DNA of 64,000 nucleotides from Streptomyces sp. NBC_01478 (GCF_036227225.1 NZ_CP109444.1:7669501-7733500), one strand, 5' to 3'; positions 1 through 8,435 are shown, counted from the stretch's first letter. Numbers and translations: made by a program. The notes: generated by a model not told the origin, from the letters alone.

Positions 1-844
1 GGTCGATTTCGCGACCCGCCTCCAGGAGGAAGCGGTCTGGAAGATGGTCGCCTTCGTCCTGGAGTCGGCGGTCTTCGCCCTGATCGGGCTGCAACTGCCG
101 GTGGTCCTCAAGGGACTTGGCGAGTACCGGGGCCTGGACGCCGCCTGGTACGCGATCGCGCTCTTCCTGGTGGTCGTCGCGACCCGGTTCGTGTGGGTGT
201 ATCCGGCGGCCTTCATTCCCCGCGTCCTGTCGGCGCGGATCAGGGAGCGCGAGGACAGCCCCACCTGGAAGGGGGCGATGACCACCGCGTGGGCCGGCAT
301 GAGAGGCGTGGTCTCCCTGGCCATCGCCTTCTCGATCCCGCTCACCATGCACGGCGGCGACCCCTTCCCGCAGCGCAACCTCATCCTGTTCCTGACCTTC
401 ACGACGGTCATCGGGACCCTGGTGGTGCAGGGTCTGAGCCTGCCCCCGATCATCCGGCTGCTGAAGTTCCCCGGCCGCGACCAGCAGGCCGAGACGCTCG
501 CCGAGGCCAACGCCCAGGCCCAGGCCTCCCGGGTCGCCGAAAAGCGCCTGGAGGCCCTTCTGGAGGACGAACGCAACGCCCTGCCGCCCCCGCTCGCCGA
601 CCGACTCCGCGAGGTCCTGGAGCGCCGCCGCAACGCCGTCTGGGAGCGCCTCGGCGCCACCAACCCCGTCACCGGCGAGACCGTCGACGACACCTACCGC
701 CGCCTGTCCCGCGAGATGATCAGCGCCGAACGCTCGATGTTCGTGCGCCTGCGCGACGGCCGCTACATCGACGACGAGATGCTGCGCACCTTGCTGCGCA
801 GGCTGGACCTGGAGGAGGCGGCGGCTTATCGGGAGGCGGCCTAG
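1..844 (+). CDS. Na+/H+ antiporter, CPA1 family (5' end outside window)
   Basis: This is the C-terminal part of a monovalent cation/proton antiporter. The reading frame is already open at base 2, so the true start lies upstream of the window and the first internal Met codon is not the start. About 280 residues are visible. Several hydrophobic segments (for example FVLESAVFALIGLQLP and YAIALFLVVVATRFVWV) and the conserved block WAGMRGVVSLAIAFSIP are typical of NhaP/CPA1 exchangers. They are followed by a charged cytoplasmic tail of about 120 residues that is rich in Glu, Arg and Ala. The family exchanges Na+ (or K+) for H+ at the cytoplasmic membrane. The family call is firm; the ion preference cannot be read from sequence. 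Confidence 0.9.
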   Translation, partial: VDFATRLQEEAVWKMVAFVLESAVFALIGLQLPVVLKGLGEYRGLDAAWYAIALFLVVVATRFVWVYPAAFIPRVLSARIREREDSPTWKGAMTTAWAGMRGVVSLAIAFSIPLTMHGGDPFPQRNLILFLTFTTVIGTLVVQGLSLPPIIRLLKFPGRDQQAETLAEANAQAQASRVAEKRLEALLEDERNALPPPLADRLREVLERRRNAVWERLGATNPVTGETVDDTYRRLSREMISAERSMFVRLRDGRYIDDEMLRTLLRRLDLEEAAAYREAA

Positions 845-850
845 CGGTCC

Positions 851-901
851 CGGTCTCTACGGCACCTGGAGTGCCCTGCGGTCTCTACGGCACCTGAAGT
901 G
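851..901. repeat. Two 23-bp direct repeats just after the antiporter stop
   Basis: Two copies of a 23-bp unit (851-873 and 879-901) differ at one base and are separated by 5 bp. The shared core is TCTCTACGGCACCTG. They fill the gap between the antiporter stop and the convergent desulfhydrase-like gene. No function can be read from them. Confidence 0.8.
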
Positions 902-904
902 GGC

Positions 905-1810
905 TCACGGGAACGGCCGCCCGGTGATCAACGCGGCGACCGTGCTCCCGCGCGGGAAGGCGCCTTCGGCCGCCAGGGCGACAAGTCCGTACAGCAACTT
1001 GGCGACATAGAGACGCTCGACGGGCAGCCCGTGGCGCTGCTCGAAGTCCTCGGCGAAGGCGTCGAGTTCGACGGGCACGCGCGCGTAGCCCCCGAAATGG
1101 AAGCGCTCGTCGAGTGACCAGTCGCCCCGCCGGCCACCGAAGGCGTGCTGTTGCAGGCCCTCTATGTCGGCGCCCAGGAAGCCGCCCTTGAGGACGGGGA
1201 TCCCCAACACCCGCTGGTCGGGGGCGAGTCCGGCGGCCAGTCCGGCCAGTGTGCCGCCGGTCCCGCAGGCGAGGGCGACGACGCCGACGTCGGCACGCGC
1301 GCGCAGTTCCTCGCCCAGGGCCCGGCAGCCGCGTACGGCAAGGGAGTTGCTGCCGCCCTCGGGGACGACGTACGCGTCCCGCGCGTCCACCTCACGCAGG
1401 ATGCCGGCCAGTGTCTCCGGTTCGGACTTGCACCGGTACGTCGACCTGTCGACGAAGCGCAGGCGCATCCCGTCGGCCGCGCACCGGGCCAGGGACGGGT
1501 TGAGCGGGCGGTCGGACAGCTCCTGGCCGCGGACCACGCCGACCGTGGGCAGACCCAGGAGGCGGCCCGCGGCGGCGGTGGCGCGCAGGTGGTTGGAGTA
1601 GGCGCCGCCGAACGTGACGACCGTACGTCCGGCCGCCGCCGCGAGATTCGGCGCGAGCTTGCGCCACTTGTTGCCGATCAGGTCCGGGTGGATCAGGTCG
1701 TCCCGCTTGAGCAGCAGACGGATGCCGTGCCGGCCGAAGCGCCCGTCCGCGATCTCCTCCACCGGCGACGGCAGCCGGGGCCGTAGGGCGGCGAGGTCGG
1801 GGCTGGTCAC
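905..1810 (-). CDS. PLP-dependent 1-aminocyclopropane-1-carboxylate deaminase / D-cysteine desulfhydrase family protein
   Basis: This 301-residue protein belongs to the fold-type II PLP family that includes ACC deaminase and D-cysteine desulfhydrase, which eliminate ammonia (and sulfide) from small amino acids. The PLP-binding lysine is expected at K48 in LIGNKWRK. FGGAYSNH and the glycine-rich phosphate-binding loop ACGTGGTLAG are also visible. Length is slightly short for the family (usually 320-340). It is convergent with the antiporter and stands alone. Sequence alone does not separate ACC deaminase from desulfhydrase activity; many actinobacterial members are generically annotated. Confidence 0.85.
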   Translation of the reverse strand: MTSPDLAALRPRLPSPVEEIADGRFGRHGIRLLLKRDDLIHPDLIGNKWRKLAPNLAAAAGRTVVTFGGAYSNHLRATAAAGRLLGLPTVGVVRGQELSDRPLNPSLARCAADGMRLRFVDRSTYRCKSEPETLAGILREVDARDAYVVPEGGSNSLAVRGCRALGEELRARADVGVVALACGTGGTLAGLAAGLAPDQRVLGIPVLKGGFLGADIEGLQQHAFGGRRGDWSLDERFHFGGYARVPVELDAFAEDFEQRHGLPVERLYVAKLLYGLVALAAEGAFPRGSTVAALITGRPFP

Positions 1811-1858
1811 GGCACCATTGTCACCCGGGTCGCCCGTGTCGTCCGTGTCTCCTGGGGG

Positions 1859-2449
1859 TCACTTCAGGCGCTCGTGGATCCGCTCGCGCAGCCACGCCAT
1901 CGTGAACCCGCGCGGGTCCACCTTTCCGGGCTGCCACTCCAGGTGCCCGATCACCGACCGCTCCGTCCAGTCGTAGTGGCGGCAGATCGCGGCCGAGACC
2001 TTCTCGATCGCCTCCAACTGGGCCTCGGGCCACGGGTCCTCGCCGTCGCCGAGGTTCTCGCACTCGAAGCCGTAGAAGTGCCGGTTGCCGTCGGTGTTGG
2101 CCTCGTTGTCGTGCGGCAGCCGCTTCTCGCCGATCACCGCGCGCAGCACGTCGTCGTCGCCGAGGCCCGCGTGGTTGGCGCGGCCGTAGCCGACCAGGTG
2201 GACGGTGCCGTCCTTGGTGATGACGCCGTGGCAGAGCGGGCCGGGCAGGTCCGGGCGGCCGTCGCGGCAGAGGGCCACCGTGTGCGCGCTGCCCTTGGTG
2301 ACCGTGTGGTGGATCATCACGCCGTGGACGGGCCCCCACGGGCCCTTGTGGTTGCGGTTGTGGTGCTCCCAGTCGCCGACCTCGACGACCCTGACGCCCT
2401 CGTCTCGCAGAATGTCCAGGAACCTGCCCGCGGACATGGGTGAGGCCAT
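1859..2449 (-). CDS. N-acetylmuramoyl-L-alanine amidase (amidase_2/PGRP fold)
   Basis: This zinc amidase should cut the bond between N-acetylmuramic acid and L-alanine in peptidoglycan. The 196-residue form starts at the ATG at 2449, preceded by a strong AGGAGG at about 8 bp; the frame runs further upstream but without a comparable ribosome site. Zinc ligands are visible in VMIHHTVTKG (H47 or H48) and in the C-terminal GHLEWQPGKVDPRG. DWEHHNRNHKGPWGP is typical of small actinobacterial amidases of this class. There is no signal peptide, so it may act after lysis, be phage-derived, or leave the cell by another route. The family is sure, the cellular role is not. Confidence 0.88.
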   Translation of the reverse strand: MASPMSAGRFLDILRDEGVRVVEVGDWEHHNRNHKGPWGPVHGVMIHHTVTKGSAHTVALCRDGRPDLPGPLCHGVITKDGTVHLVGYGRANHAGLGDDDVLRAVIGEKRLPHDNEANTDGNRHFYGFECENLGDGEDPWPEAQLEAIEKVSAAICRHYDWTERSVIGHLEWQPGKVDPRGFTMAWLRERIHERLK

Positions 2450-2745
2450 GACGCCTCCTTCGTGCTGTGCGACGGCCGACGTGCACGGCCGTCTGTTATC
2501 GCCGCTTGTACCGAAAAAATCCGGTACGGACGACTTGTTCGTACGGCGTGCGAGTCGATCCGGACACCGGCGGCCCCGGCGGCAACTCGAACAACATTCG
2601 AGGTAAACAGCCCCCGTGCCCAGCAGTTGAAGATCCATTCCCGCTCTTTCGGGTAATACCACCGGCACGCTGAGTGAGGAAGGCTGGTGCGCGAGAAGGA
2701 TGCCGGGCACACAGGGCCCGGCATGAATGGGGAGGGCATTTCTCT

Positions 2746-4152
2746 ATGTCGGTAGGCGAAGAGGTCCGCGCGGACCAGAACAAGCCGCAGCAGAGTCTTG
2801 GCACGGCGGCTGCGCGGAACCTGGCCACCACCACGAAGTCCGCGCCGCAGATGCAGGAGATCAGCTCCCGCTGGCTGCTGCGCACACTGCCGTGGGTGAA
2901 CGTGCAGGGTGGCACATACCGGGTGAACCGACGGCTGAGCTACTCCGTGGGCGACGGCCGGGTGACATTCGTGAAGACCGGCGACCGCGTCGAGGTCATC
3001 CCCGCGGAGCTCGGCGAACTGCCCGCGCTGCGGGACTACGAGGACGAGGAGGTGCTCTCGGAGCTGGCCACCCGCTGCCGGCAGCGCGAGTACGCCCCGG
3101 GGGAGGCGATCGCGTCGTTCGGCGGCCAGGCCGACGAGGTGTACCTGCTGGCGCACGGCAGGGTGGAGAAGGTCGGCACGGGCCCGTACGGCGACGACAC
3201 GGTCCTCGGAGTCCTCGCCGACGGCGCCTACTTCGGCGACGAGGCGCTGCTCGACCCGGAGGCCATCTGGGAGTACACGGCCCGCGCGGACACCGCCTGC
3301 ACGGTGCTGATCCTGGCCCGAGGGGACGTCGAGCAGGTCGCGGAGCGCTCCGACACCCTGCGCGAACACCTCGCGCACCTGCGCTCGATCCCCGAGCAGC
3401 GCACCAACAAGTACGGCGAGAAGTCCATCGACCTCGCCTCGGGCCACTCCGGCGAGCCGGACATCCCGCACACGTTCGTCGACTACGACGCCCGGCCGCG
3501 CGAGTACGAACTGAGCGTCGCCCAGACCGTCCTGCGCATCCACTCGCGCGTGGCCGATCTCTACAACCAGCCGATGAACCAGACCGAGCAGCAACTGCGG
3601 CTCACCGTCGAGGCGTTGAAGGAGCGCCAGGAGCACGAGCTGATCAACAACCGCGAGTTCGGCCTGCTCAACAACTGCGAGTACGACCAGCGCCTCCAGC
3701 CGCACGACGGGGTGCCCAGCCCGGACGACCTGGACGAGCTGCTCAGCAGGCGGCGCGGCACCAGGATGCTCCTCGCCCACCCGCGCGCCATCTCCGCGTT
3801 CGGCCGCGAGCTGAACAAGCGCGGACTGGTCCCGGAGTCCATCGAGGTCGGCGGCAACCGCATCCCGACCTGGCGCGGGGTGCCGATCTACCCGTGCAAC
3901 AAGATCCCGGTCAGCGACCGGCGGACCACCTCAATCATCGCCATGCGTACCGGCGAGGCCGACCAAGGCGTCATCGGCCTCCAGCAGGCCGGCATCCCGG
4001 ACGAGATCGAGCCGAGCCTGTCGGTGCGCTTCATGGGCATCAACGAACAGGCGATCATCAAGTACCTCGTGACGGCCTACTACTCGGCGGCGGTCCTGGT
4101 GCCGGACGCCCTCGGCGTTCTGGAGAACGTCGAGATCGGCCGCTGGAGGTGA
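2746..4152 (+). CDS. Family 2B encapsulin shell protein with inserted cyclic-nucleotide-binding-like domain (EshA/EshB type)
   Basis: This is a predicted shell protomer of a protein nanocompartment, 468 residues. The start is the ATG at 2746 with GGAGGG 9 bp upstream. The N-terminal ~95 residues (including [20 protein letters not shown]) and the region from about 216 to the end ([13 protein letters not shown] arm, [37 protein letters not shown]) match the HK97-fold half of Family 2 encapsulins. Residues ~98-212 form a Crp/cNMP-type domain ([20 protein letters not shown]), which defines subfamily 2B. The cassette reads FGDE rather than the usual FGE, so nucleotide binding is uncertain. EshA/EshB proteins of streptomycetes belong here; from memory EshB of S. 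coelicolor lies next to a polyprenyl synthase, as here. The next gene is the likely cargo. Confidence 0.92.
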   Translation: MSVGEEVRADQNKPQQSLGTAAARNLATTTKSAPQMQEISSRWLLRTLPWVNVQGGTYRVNRRLSYSVGDGRVTFVKTGDRVEVIPAELGELPALRDYEDEEVLSELATRCRQREYAPGEAIASFGGQADEVYLLAHGRVEKVGTGPYGDDTVLGVLADGAYFGDEALLDPEAIWEYTARADTACTVLILARGDVEQVAERSDTLREHLAHLRSIPEQRTNKYGEKSIDLASGHSGEPDIPHTFVDYDARPREYELSVAQTVLRIHSRVADLYNQPMNQTEQQLRLTVEALKERQEHELINNREFGLLNNCEYDQRLQPHDGVPSPDDLDELLSRRRGTRMLLAHPRAISAFGRELNKRGLVPESIEVGGNRIPTWRGVPIYPCNKIPVSDRRTTSIIAMRTGEADQGVIGLQQAGIPDEIEPSLSVRFMGINEQAIIKYLVTAYYSAAVLVPDALGVLENVEIGRWR

Positions 4153-4171
4153 CGTTTCAGCAGTTGAACGA

Positions 4172-4201
4172 GGTGTCCCCGCCCGTCAGGGCGGGGACAC
4201 C
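4172..4201 (+). terminator. Perfect 13-bp hairpin between encapsulin and cargo genes
   Basis: Arms 4172-4184 and 4189-4201 are exact reverse complements around a GTCA loop. It begins 20 bp after the shell stop codon and lies 65 bp before the cargo start. No U-run follows, so it could be a partial terminator, an mRNA 3'-end stabiliser or an attenuator setting the shell:cargo ratio. Confidence 0.7.
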
Positions 4202-4265
4202 CCGGTCGCAGCCGACCGGTCGCAGCACAGGTGTCACCGTCCGCGGATTCTCCGAGGGGGACCCC

Positions 4266-5378
4266 ATGGCCGAGATCAGGACGGAGACGCAACAGCCCGC
4301 CGACGGGACACCGCCGCTCGACGGGACGCGGACGCCCGGCGGCACCCCGCCGCTCGACGGGCACGAGGCGCCGGTGATCCTGGAGGGGGCCAGGGCGTCC
4401 GTCGACCCCGAGCTGCGCTCGGCGATCGACTCGCTGCCCGGCTCGATGCGCCGGATCGCGCTCTACCACTTCGGGTGGGAGCACGCGGACGGCACTCCGG
4501 CGGCGGGCAACGCGGGCAAGGCGATCCGCCCCGCCCTCGTCCTGGCCGCCGCCACCGCGCTCGGCGGCGAGCGGGCGCGCGCGAGCGCGCTGCGGGCCGC
4601 GGCGGCGGTGGAGCTGATCCACAACTTCACGTTGCTGCACGACGACGTGATGGACCGGGACACCACCCGCAGACACCGGCCCACCGCGTGGACCGTGTTC
4701 GGCGACCCGGACGCGATCCTCGCCGGGGACGCGCTTCAGGCGCTGGCCCTGCGGCTGCTCGCCGAGGACCCGCACCCGGCGTCCTCGGCCGCCGCGGCCC
4801 GGCTCGCGGACTGTGTCGTCGAACTGTGCGCGGGCCAGCACGCGGACACCGCCATGGAGAAACGCGCCCCCGGCGAGGTCACCCTCGACGAGGTGCTCGA
4901 CATGGCCGAGGCCAAGACCGGCGCGCTGCTCGGCTGTGCCTGCGCGGTGGGCGCGCTGTACGCGGGGGCGTCCGCCGAGGACGTCGAGGCGCTGGACGCG
5001 TTCGGCCGCCAGGCCGGGCTCGCCTTCCAACTGATCGACGACGTCATCGGGATATGGGGCGACCCCGGCCGCACCGGCAAACCGGCCGGCGCCGACCTCG
5101 CCGTCCGCAAGAAGTCCCTGCCCGTGGTCGCCGCCCTCACCTCGGGCACACCGGCGGCCGCCGAACTCGCGGAGCTGTACGGACTGCCGTACGAGGAAGG
5201 GGAGTTGGAGCGCACCGCGCTCGCCGTCGAGCGGGCGGGTGGCCGGGACTGGGCGCAGGCCCAGGCGGCCGACCGGATGGCGCGAGCCGTGCAGGAGCTG
5301 GCCCGGGCGATTCCGGACCCGCAGGACGCGGGCGGTCTGCTCGCGCTGGCCGAGTTCGTGACCCGGCGCAGCAGTTGA
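4266..5378 (+). CDS. Polyprenyl diphosphate synthase, probable encapsulin cargo
   Basis: This 370-residue trans-isoprenyl diphosphate synthase should condense allylic and isopentenyl diphosphates. The first Asp-rich motif is DDVMD (126-130, in LLHDDVMDRD) and the second is LIDDVIGIWGD. The start is ATG 4266 with GAGGGGG upstream. The catalytic fold begins near residue 45. The first ~45 residues are Pro/Gly/Thr-rich, predicted disordered, and contain GTPPLDG twice (14-20 and 26-32). Family 2 encapsulin cargos carry such unstructured N-terminal loading regions, and polyprenyl transferases are a known 2B cargo class, so encapsulation is the likely reading. Product chain length cannot be predicted with confidence. 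Confidence 0.9.
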   Translation: MAEIRTETQQPADGTPPLDGTRTPGGTPPLDGHEAPVILEGARASVDPELRSAIDSLPGSMRRIALYHFGWEHADGTPAAGNAGKAIRPALVLAAATALGGERARASALRAAAAVELIHNFTLLHDDVMDRDTTRRHRPTAWTVFGDPDAILAGDALQALALRLLAEDPHPASSAAAARLADCVVELCAGQHADTAMEKRAPGEVTLDEVLDMAEAKTGALLGCACAVGALYAGASAEDVEALDAFGRQAGLAFQLIDDVIGIWGDPGRTGKPAGADLAVRKKSLPVVAALTSGTPAAAELAELYGLPYEEGELERTALAVERAGGRDWAQAQAADRMARAVQELARAIPDPQDAGGLLALAEFVTRRSS

Positions 5379-5442
5379 GGCTCCGGAGCCTTCGGCAGCC
5401 GTGCGGCCCTGACTCCGCGCGGCCACCGGGCTCCGGACGGGC

Positions 5443-5475
5443 GGGTCCCGCGCATCCCCACGGTGCGCGGGGCCC
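5443..5475 (+). terminator. Hairpin downstream of the encapsulin-cargo operon
   Basis: A 12-bp stem (5443-5454 with 5464-5475, one G-U pair, 9-nt loop) lies 65 bp after the polyprenyl synthase stop and is followed by GTTCCCCTT. It is a plausible rho-independent terminator. Confidence 0.5.
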
Positions 5476-5548
5476 GTTCCCCTTCGCTCAAATCCGGATA
5501 GGCTCAACACCCGTACGGAATACGACTGTTGAGACGTGGGGGCGGGAC

Positions 5549-6145
5549 ATGGGCGTGGCGATCCGGGCGGCGGGCGAGGGTGACCGGGAGCTGATAGTCG
5601 GGCTGCTGGACGAGGCCTTCCAGGACGATCCGGTGAGCGGCTGGGTCTTCCCCGACGCCGAGTACCGCCGTACGACCCACCACCGGCTGATGGCGGCCTT
5701 CGCCGACGCCGTGTTCGCCGACGGCCGTATCGACCTCGCCGAGGACGGCGCGGCGTGCGCGCTGTGGCTGTCGGTGCCGGGCGAGGCGCATGCGGAGGAG
5801 GGGGAGGACGAGGCCGTAGGGCTGCGGGAGTTGGTGGATCCGGACAACGAGCGGGTCGAGACGATCGCCCGGCTCATGGCGGAGGGGCATCCCGCCGGCC
5901 GGGCCCACGAGTACCTGTGGATGATCGCCGTGGCACCGGCCCGGCAGGGCGAGGGCCTCGGCGCCGCGCTCATCCGGCACGTCCTGGAGCGCTGCGACCG
6001 CGAGGGACTGCCCGCCTACCTGGAGGCGAGCAGTGAACGCAGCACCAAGCTGTACGAGCGGCTCGGCTACTCGTTCACCGACAACACCATCGACCTGCCG
6101 GACGGCCCGCGCATGTTCCCGATGTGGCGCGAACCGAAGCCGTAG
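5549..6145 (+). CDS. GNAT family N-acetyltransferase
   Basis: This 198-residue protein transfers an acetyl group from acetyl-CoA to an unknown substrate. The acetyl-CoA pyrophosphate loop appears as VAPARQGEGLGAALI (motif A, Q/RxxGxG/A), followed by the motif-B-like ERSTKLYERLGYSF. The start ATG at 5549 is preceded by a G-rich segment that can act as a ribosome site. The Glu/Asp-rich insertion between the first helices (AHAEEGEDEAVGLRE) is unusual but common in Streptomyces paralogs. It is followed 9 bp later by the DUF952 gene and probably co-transcribed with it. Confidence 0.85.
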   Translation: MGVAIRAAGEGDRELIVGLLDEAFQDDPVSGWVFPDAEYRRTTHHRLMAAFADAVFADGRIDLAEDGAACALWLSVPGEAHAEEGEDEAVGLRELVDPDNERVETIARLMAEGHPAGRAHEYLWMIAVAPARQGEGLGAALIRHVLERCDREGLPAYLEASSERSTKLYERLGYSFTDNTIDLPDGPRMFPMWREPKP

Positions 6146-6154
6146 CGTGATCCC

Positions 6155-6499
6155 ATGCCGGAAAACGAACCCACCGCCCCCATCCTCCACATCACCGAGC
6201 GCGCCCTGTGGGACGCGGCCCGCGAGCGCGGCACCTACGAGTGGTCGACCCGTGGCCGCACCCTCCAGGAGGAGGGCTTCATCCACTGCTCGACCCGCAC
6301 CCAACTCCCGCGCGTGGCAGCCTTTTTGTACGGTTCCTACGACGGCCCCGACGAGCTGGTGGTCCTGGTGGTGGACCCGGGACGGCTCGGCGCACCGCTG
6401 AAGTACGAGGCACCGAAGCCGGGCGGGGAGGAGTTCCCGCACATCTACGGGCCGATTCCGGCGGACGCGGTGGTCGACGTGGAGGTGTGGGCGGCTTGA
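6155..6499 (+). CDS. DUF952 domain-containing protein
   Basis: This 114-residue protein is a full-length DUF952 member; the family has no established biochemical role. Recognisable family blocks are ILHITERALWDAA at the N terminus, EGFIHCSTRTQLPRVA in the middle and FPHIYGPIPADAVVDV at the C terminus. It follows the GNAT gene after 9 bp, and the next small frame begins with a TTG overlapping its TGA stop, suggesting a three-gene transcript. Family assignment is sure, function unknown. Confidence 0.88.
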   Translation: MPENEPTAPILHITERALWDAARERGTYEWSTRGRTLQEEGFIHCSTRTQLPRVAAFLYGSYDGPDELVVLVVDPGRLGAPLKYEAPKPGGEEFPHIYGPIPADAVVDVEVWAA

Positions 6500-6705
6500 G
6501 CCGGTTATGGCGCCGGGCCCTGATCGGGTGGGTGGTCGCGGTGGCCGTCGGGGCGGCCTCACGCTGTGGCTGCGGGACTCCGGCGACGAGCGGGCGCCCG
6601 CCGGGACGCGATGGCAGCGACCGGAGAACCAGGACACGGCGAGCGCCTGCCCCAGGCCGACGGACGCGCGGTACAACGACCCCCGGGTGGTCGTCGTCTG
6701 CGTCA
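6496..6705 (+). pseudogene. Small single-pass membrane protein, apparently frameshifted
   Basis: From a TTG at 6496 (TTGA overlap with the DUF952 stop) the frame encodes LSRLWRRALIGWVVAVAVGA. It then leaves coding character near 6555-6560, while the -1 frame continues smoothly as GLTLWLRDSGDERAP and on to a Cys-containing tail (SACPRPTDARYNDP, VVVVCV). Joined, these give one perfect transmembrane helix plus a short extracytoplasmic domain, a type I have seen in other streptomycetes. One missing G in the GGGGCGG run would explain the break. It is either a real frameshift or a sequencing error; the C-terminal end is unclear. Confidence 0.5.
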
Positions 6706-7461
6706 GCCGCGGCTGGGCAGCCCGCCGGTCTCCGGGTCGCGTCCCGTCAGGCAGTAGACACCGCCCGCCGGGTCCCGCATCACCGTCCAGTGCGTGCCGT
6801 GGGAGACGACGGTGGCGCCGAGCCGTTCGTGCTGTGCCGTCGTCGCGTCGATGTCCGCGCAGGCCAGGTCGAGATGGGCCGTGGCGGGGCGGTCCTCGCC
6901 GAGCCGTTGGAGCAGGACGCGGATCGGCAGGCCGGTCGGGGGCTTGAGCACATGGAACTCCGGAAGCGCGCCGGCCAGCGACGCCCAGTCGGGCAACAGG
7001 GCGCTCCAGAAGGCGACTTCGGCGTCGAAGGAGCCGGGGCCGATGTCGAGGGAGACCTGGTCGAGGCGGCTCCCGGCCACGACGGGCGGCCGTACGGACT
7101 CGCCGTGCCAGGGGACGGCGCAGAACAACTGCCCGGCGGGGGACCGGAGTACGGCCCAGCCGTCGTGCTCGTGCTCGGTGACGGTGTCCGCGCCGAGTGC
7201 CAGCGCGGACGCCACGAACGCCGGCACGTCCTCGACGGAGAAGTCGAGATGAGCACCGCCGGGCCCCGACCCGACACCCTGGACCTTCACACAGGCGTCG
7301 GTCCCCTCCGACAACAGGGTGACGAACTCCCCCTGCTCACCGCGCGGTTCGGACGGCCGGGTGTCCGTGACCGCAGTCCAGAAGGCGAGGGCGGGGTCGA
7401 GGAGCGCGCGCGGGCGGTCGACGAAGGCGTAGGTCCAGCGGATGCCGGCGGGGGTGCTCAT
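6703..7461 (-). CDS. Two-domain VOC (glyoxalase/bleomycin-resistance fold) protein
   Basis: This 252-residue protein carries two tandem VOC modules: residues ~1-120 (RWTYAFVDRPRALLDPALAFW ends the first strand-helix; GGAHLDFSVEDV) and ~130-245 (DQVSLDIGPGSFDAEVAFW; TAHLDLACADIDA; MRDPAGGVYCL). The repeated HLDF/HLDL pattern supplies the usual metal-site His positions. The family covers lyases, dioxygenases and resistance proteins, so the substrate is unknown. It is the last gene of an AraC-VOC-VOC transcript on the minus strand, 43 bp after the single-domain VOC gene. Confidence 0.85.
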   Translation of the reverse strand: MSTPAGIRWTYAFVDRPRALLDPALAFWTAVTDTRPSEPRGEQGEFVTLLSEGTDACVKVQGVGSGPGGAHLDFSVEDVPAFVASALALGADTVTEHEHDGWAVLRSPAGQLFCAVPWHGESVRPPVVAGSRLDQVSLDIGPGSFDAEVAFWSALLPDWASLAGALPEFHVLKPPTGLPIRVLLQRLGEDRPATAHLDLACADIDATTAQHERLGATVVSHGTHWTVMRDPAGGVYCLTGRDPETGGLPSRG

Positions 7462-7504
7462 GGCGTGATCGTAAGCCGGAGGGCGCGACCCGCTCCCGCG
7501 GATT

Positions 7505-7921
7505 TCAGTCCCCGCTGCGCTGCATGAACCGCAGCATGTTCCCGGCCGGGTCGCGGAACGCGCAGTCGCGGACGCCGTACGGCTGGTCCGTCGGCTCCTG
7601 GACCACCTCCGCGCCGGACTCCTGGACGCGGGCGTAGAGGGCGTCGCAGTCGGCGGTGGTGAAGTTGACCCCGCGCAGGGTGCCCTTGGCGAGCAGCTCG
7701 GCCATGGCCTGCTTGTCGGCGGGGGAGGCGTCCGGGTTCGCGGCCGGCGGCTCCAGGACGATCTCCACGTCCGGCTGCAACGGCGACCCCACGGTCACCC
7801 ACCGCATGCCCTCGAAACCGACGTCGTTACGGATTTCCAGCTCCAGGACGTCGCAGTAGAAGGCGAGCGCCTTGTCGTGGTCGTCGACGGCGATGAAGCA
7901 CTGGCGGAGTTTGAGATCCAT
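7505..7921 (-). CDS. Single-domain VOC family protein
   Basis: This 138-residue VOC protein starts at ATG 7921 (MDLKLRQCFIAVDDHDKALAFY). Family signatures are the N-terminal FIAVDDHDKALAFYCDVL, GVNFTTADCDALYARV and the closing FRDPAGNMLRFMQR. It lies 10 bp downstream of an AraC-type regulator and upstream of the two-domain VOC gene, so the three form one regulated unit. The resemblance is to small glyoxalase-like enzymes or stress/antibiotic-binding proteins. No substrate can be assigned. Confidence 0.88.
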   Translation of the reverse strand: MDLKLRQCFIAVDDHDKALAFYCDVLELEIRNDVGFEGMRWVTVGSPLQPDVEIVLEPPAANPDASPADKQAMAELLAKGTLRGVNFTTADCDALYARVQESGAEVVQEPTDQPYGVRDCAFRDPAGNMLRFMQRSGD

Positions 7922-7931
7922 GGACGACAGG

Positions 7932-8342
7932 CTAGGGCCGGAGGGGCGGTCCCGCCCGGTTGGGCCGGGTAAAGGTGCGGGCCACACAGGAGGGGATCAC
8001 CGCGCCGGCCTCGTGGGAACGGGCGCGGTACGCGCTGGGGGTCTCGCCGACCAGCTCGGTGAAGCGCGAGCTGAAGGAACCGAGCGAGGTACAGCCGACC
8101 GCCATGCACACCTCGGTCACGCTCAGGTCCCCGCGCCGCAGCAACGCCTTCGCCCGCTCGATCCGCCGCGTCATGAGATAGCTGTACGGCGTCTCCCCGT
8201 ACGCGGCACGGAAACTCCGCTGGAAGTGGCCCGGCGACATCAGCGCGGTCCGCGCGATCGAGGCCATGTCGAGCGGCTCGGCGTACTCGCGGTTCATGCG
8301 GTCACGGGCCTGGCGCAGCCGTACGAGATCGTCGCGGTTCAC
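7932..8342 (-). CDS. AraC family helix-turn-helix transcriptional regulator
   Basis: This small regulator of about 136 residues consists almost only of the AraC DNA-binding domain with two HTH motifs: LDMASIARTALMSPGHFQRS and LSVTEVCMAVGCTSLGSFSS, ending in GETPSAYRAR. There is no separate effector-binding domain. The GTG at 8342 (VNRDDLVRLRQ) is preferred because the upstream extension to another GTG at 8399 is low-complexity; neither has a good Shine-Dalgarno site. The two VOC genes downstream are its likely targets or partners. Confidence 0.85.
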   Translation of the reverse strand: MNRDDLVRLRQARDRMNREYAEPLDMASIARTALMSPGHFQRSFRAAYGETPYSYLMTRRIERAKALLRRGDLSVTEVCMAVGCTSLGSFSSRFTELVGETPSAYRARSHEAGAVIPSCVARTFTRPNRAGPPLRP

Positions 8343-8405
8343 GTTGTCCAGGATGGCACGGGGGCGGAGGGAGGGGGGTTGGGACGAGTCGACGTACACG
8401 ACGAA

Positions 8406-8435
8406 GGGGCCCCGCCGGCGAACCGGTGGAGCCCC
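8406..8435 (-). terminator. Hairpin downstream of sodN
   Basis: An imperfect 13-bp stem (8406-8418 with 8423-8435, CGAA/TTCG loop) lies about 70 bp after the sodN stop codon. A stable TTCG tetraloop forms on the minus-strand RNA. It is a plausible transcription terminator or mRNA-end structure. Confidence 0.5.
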
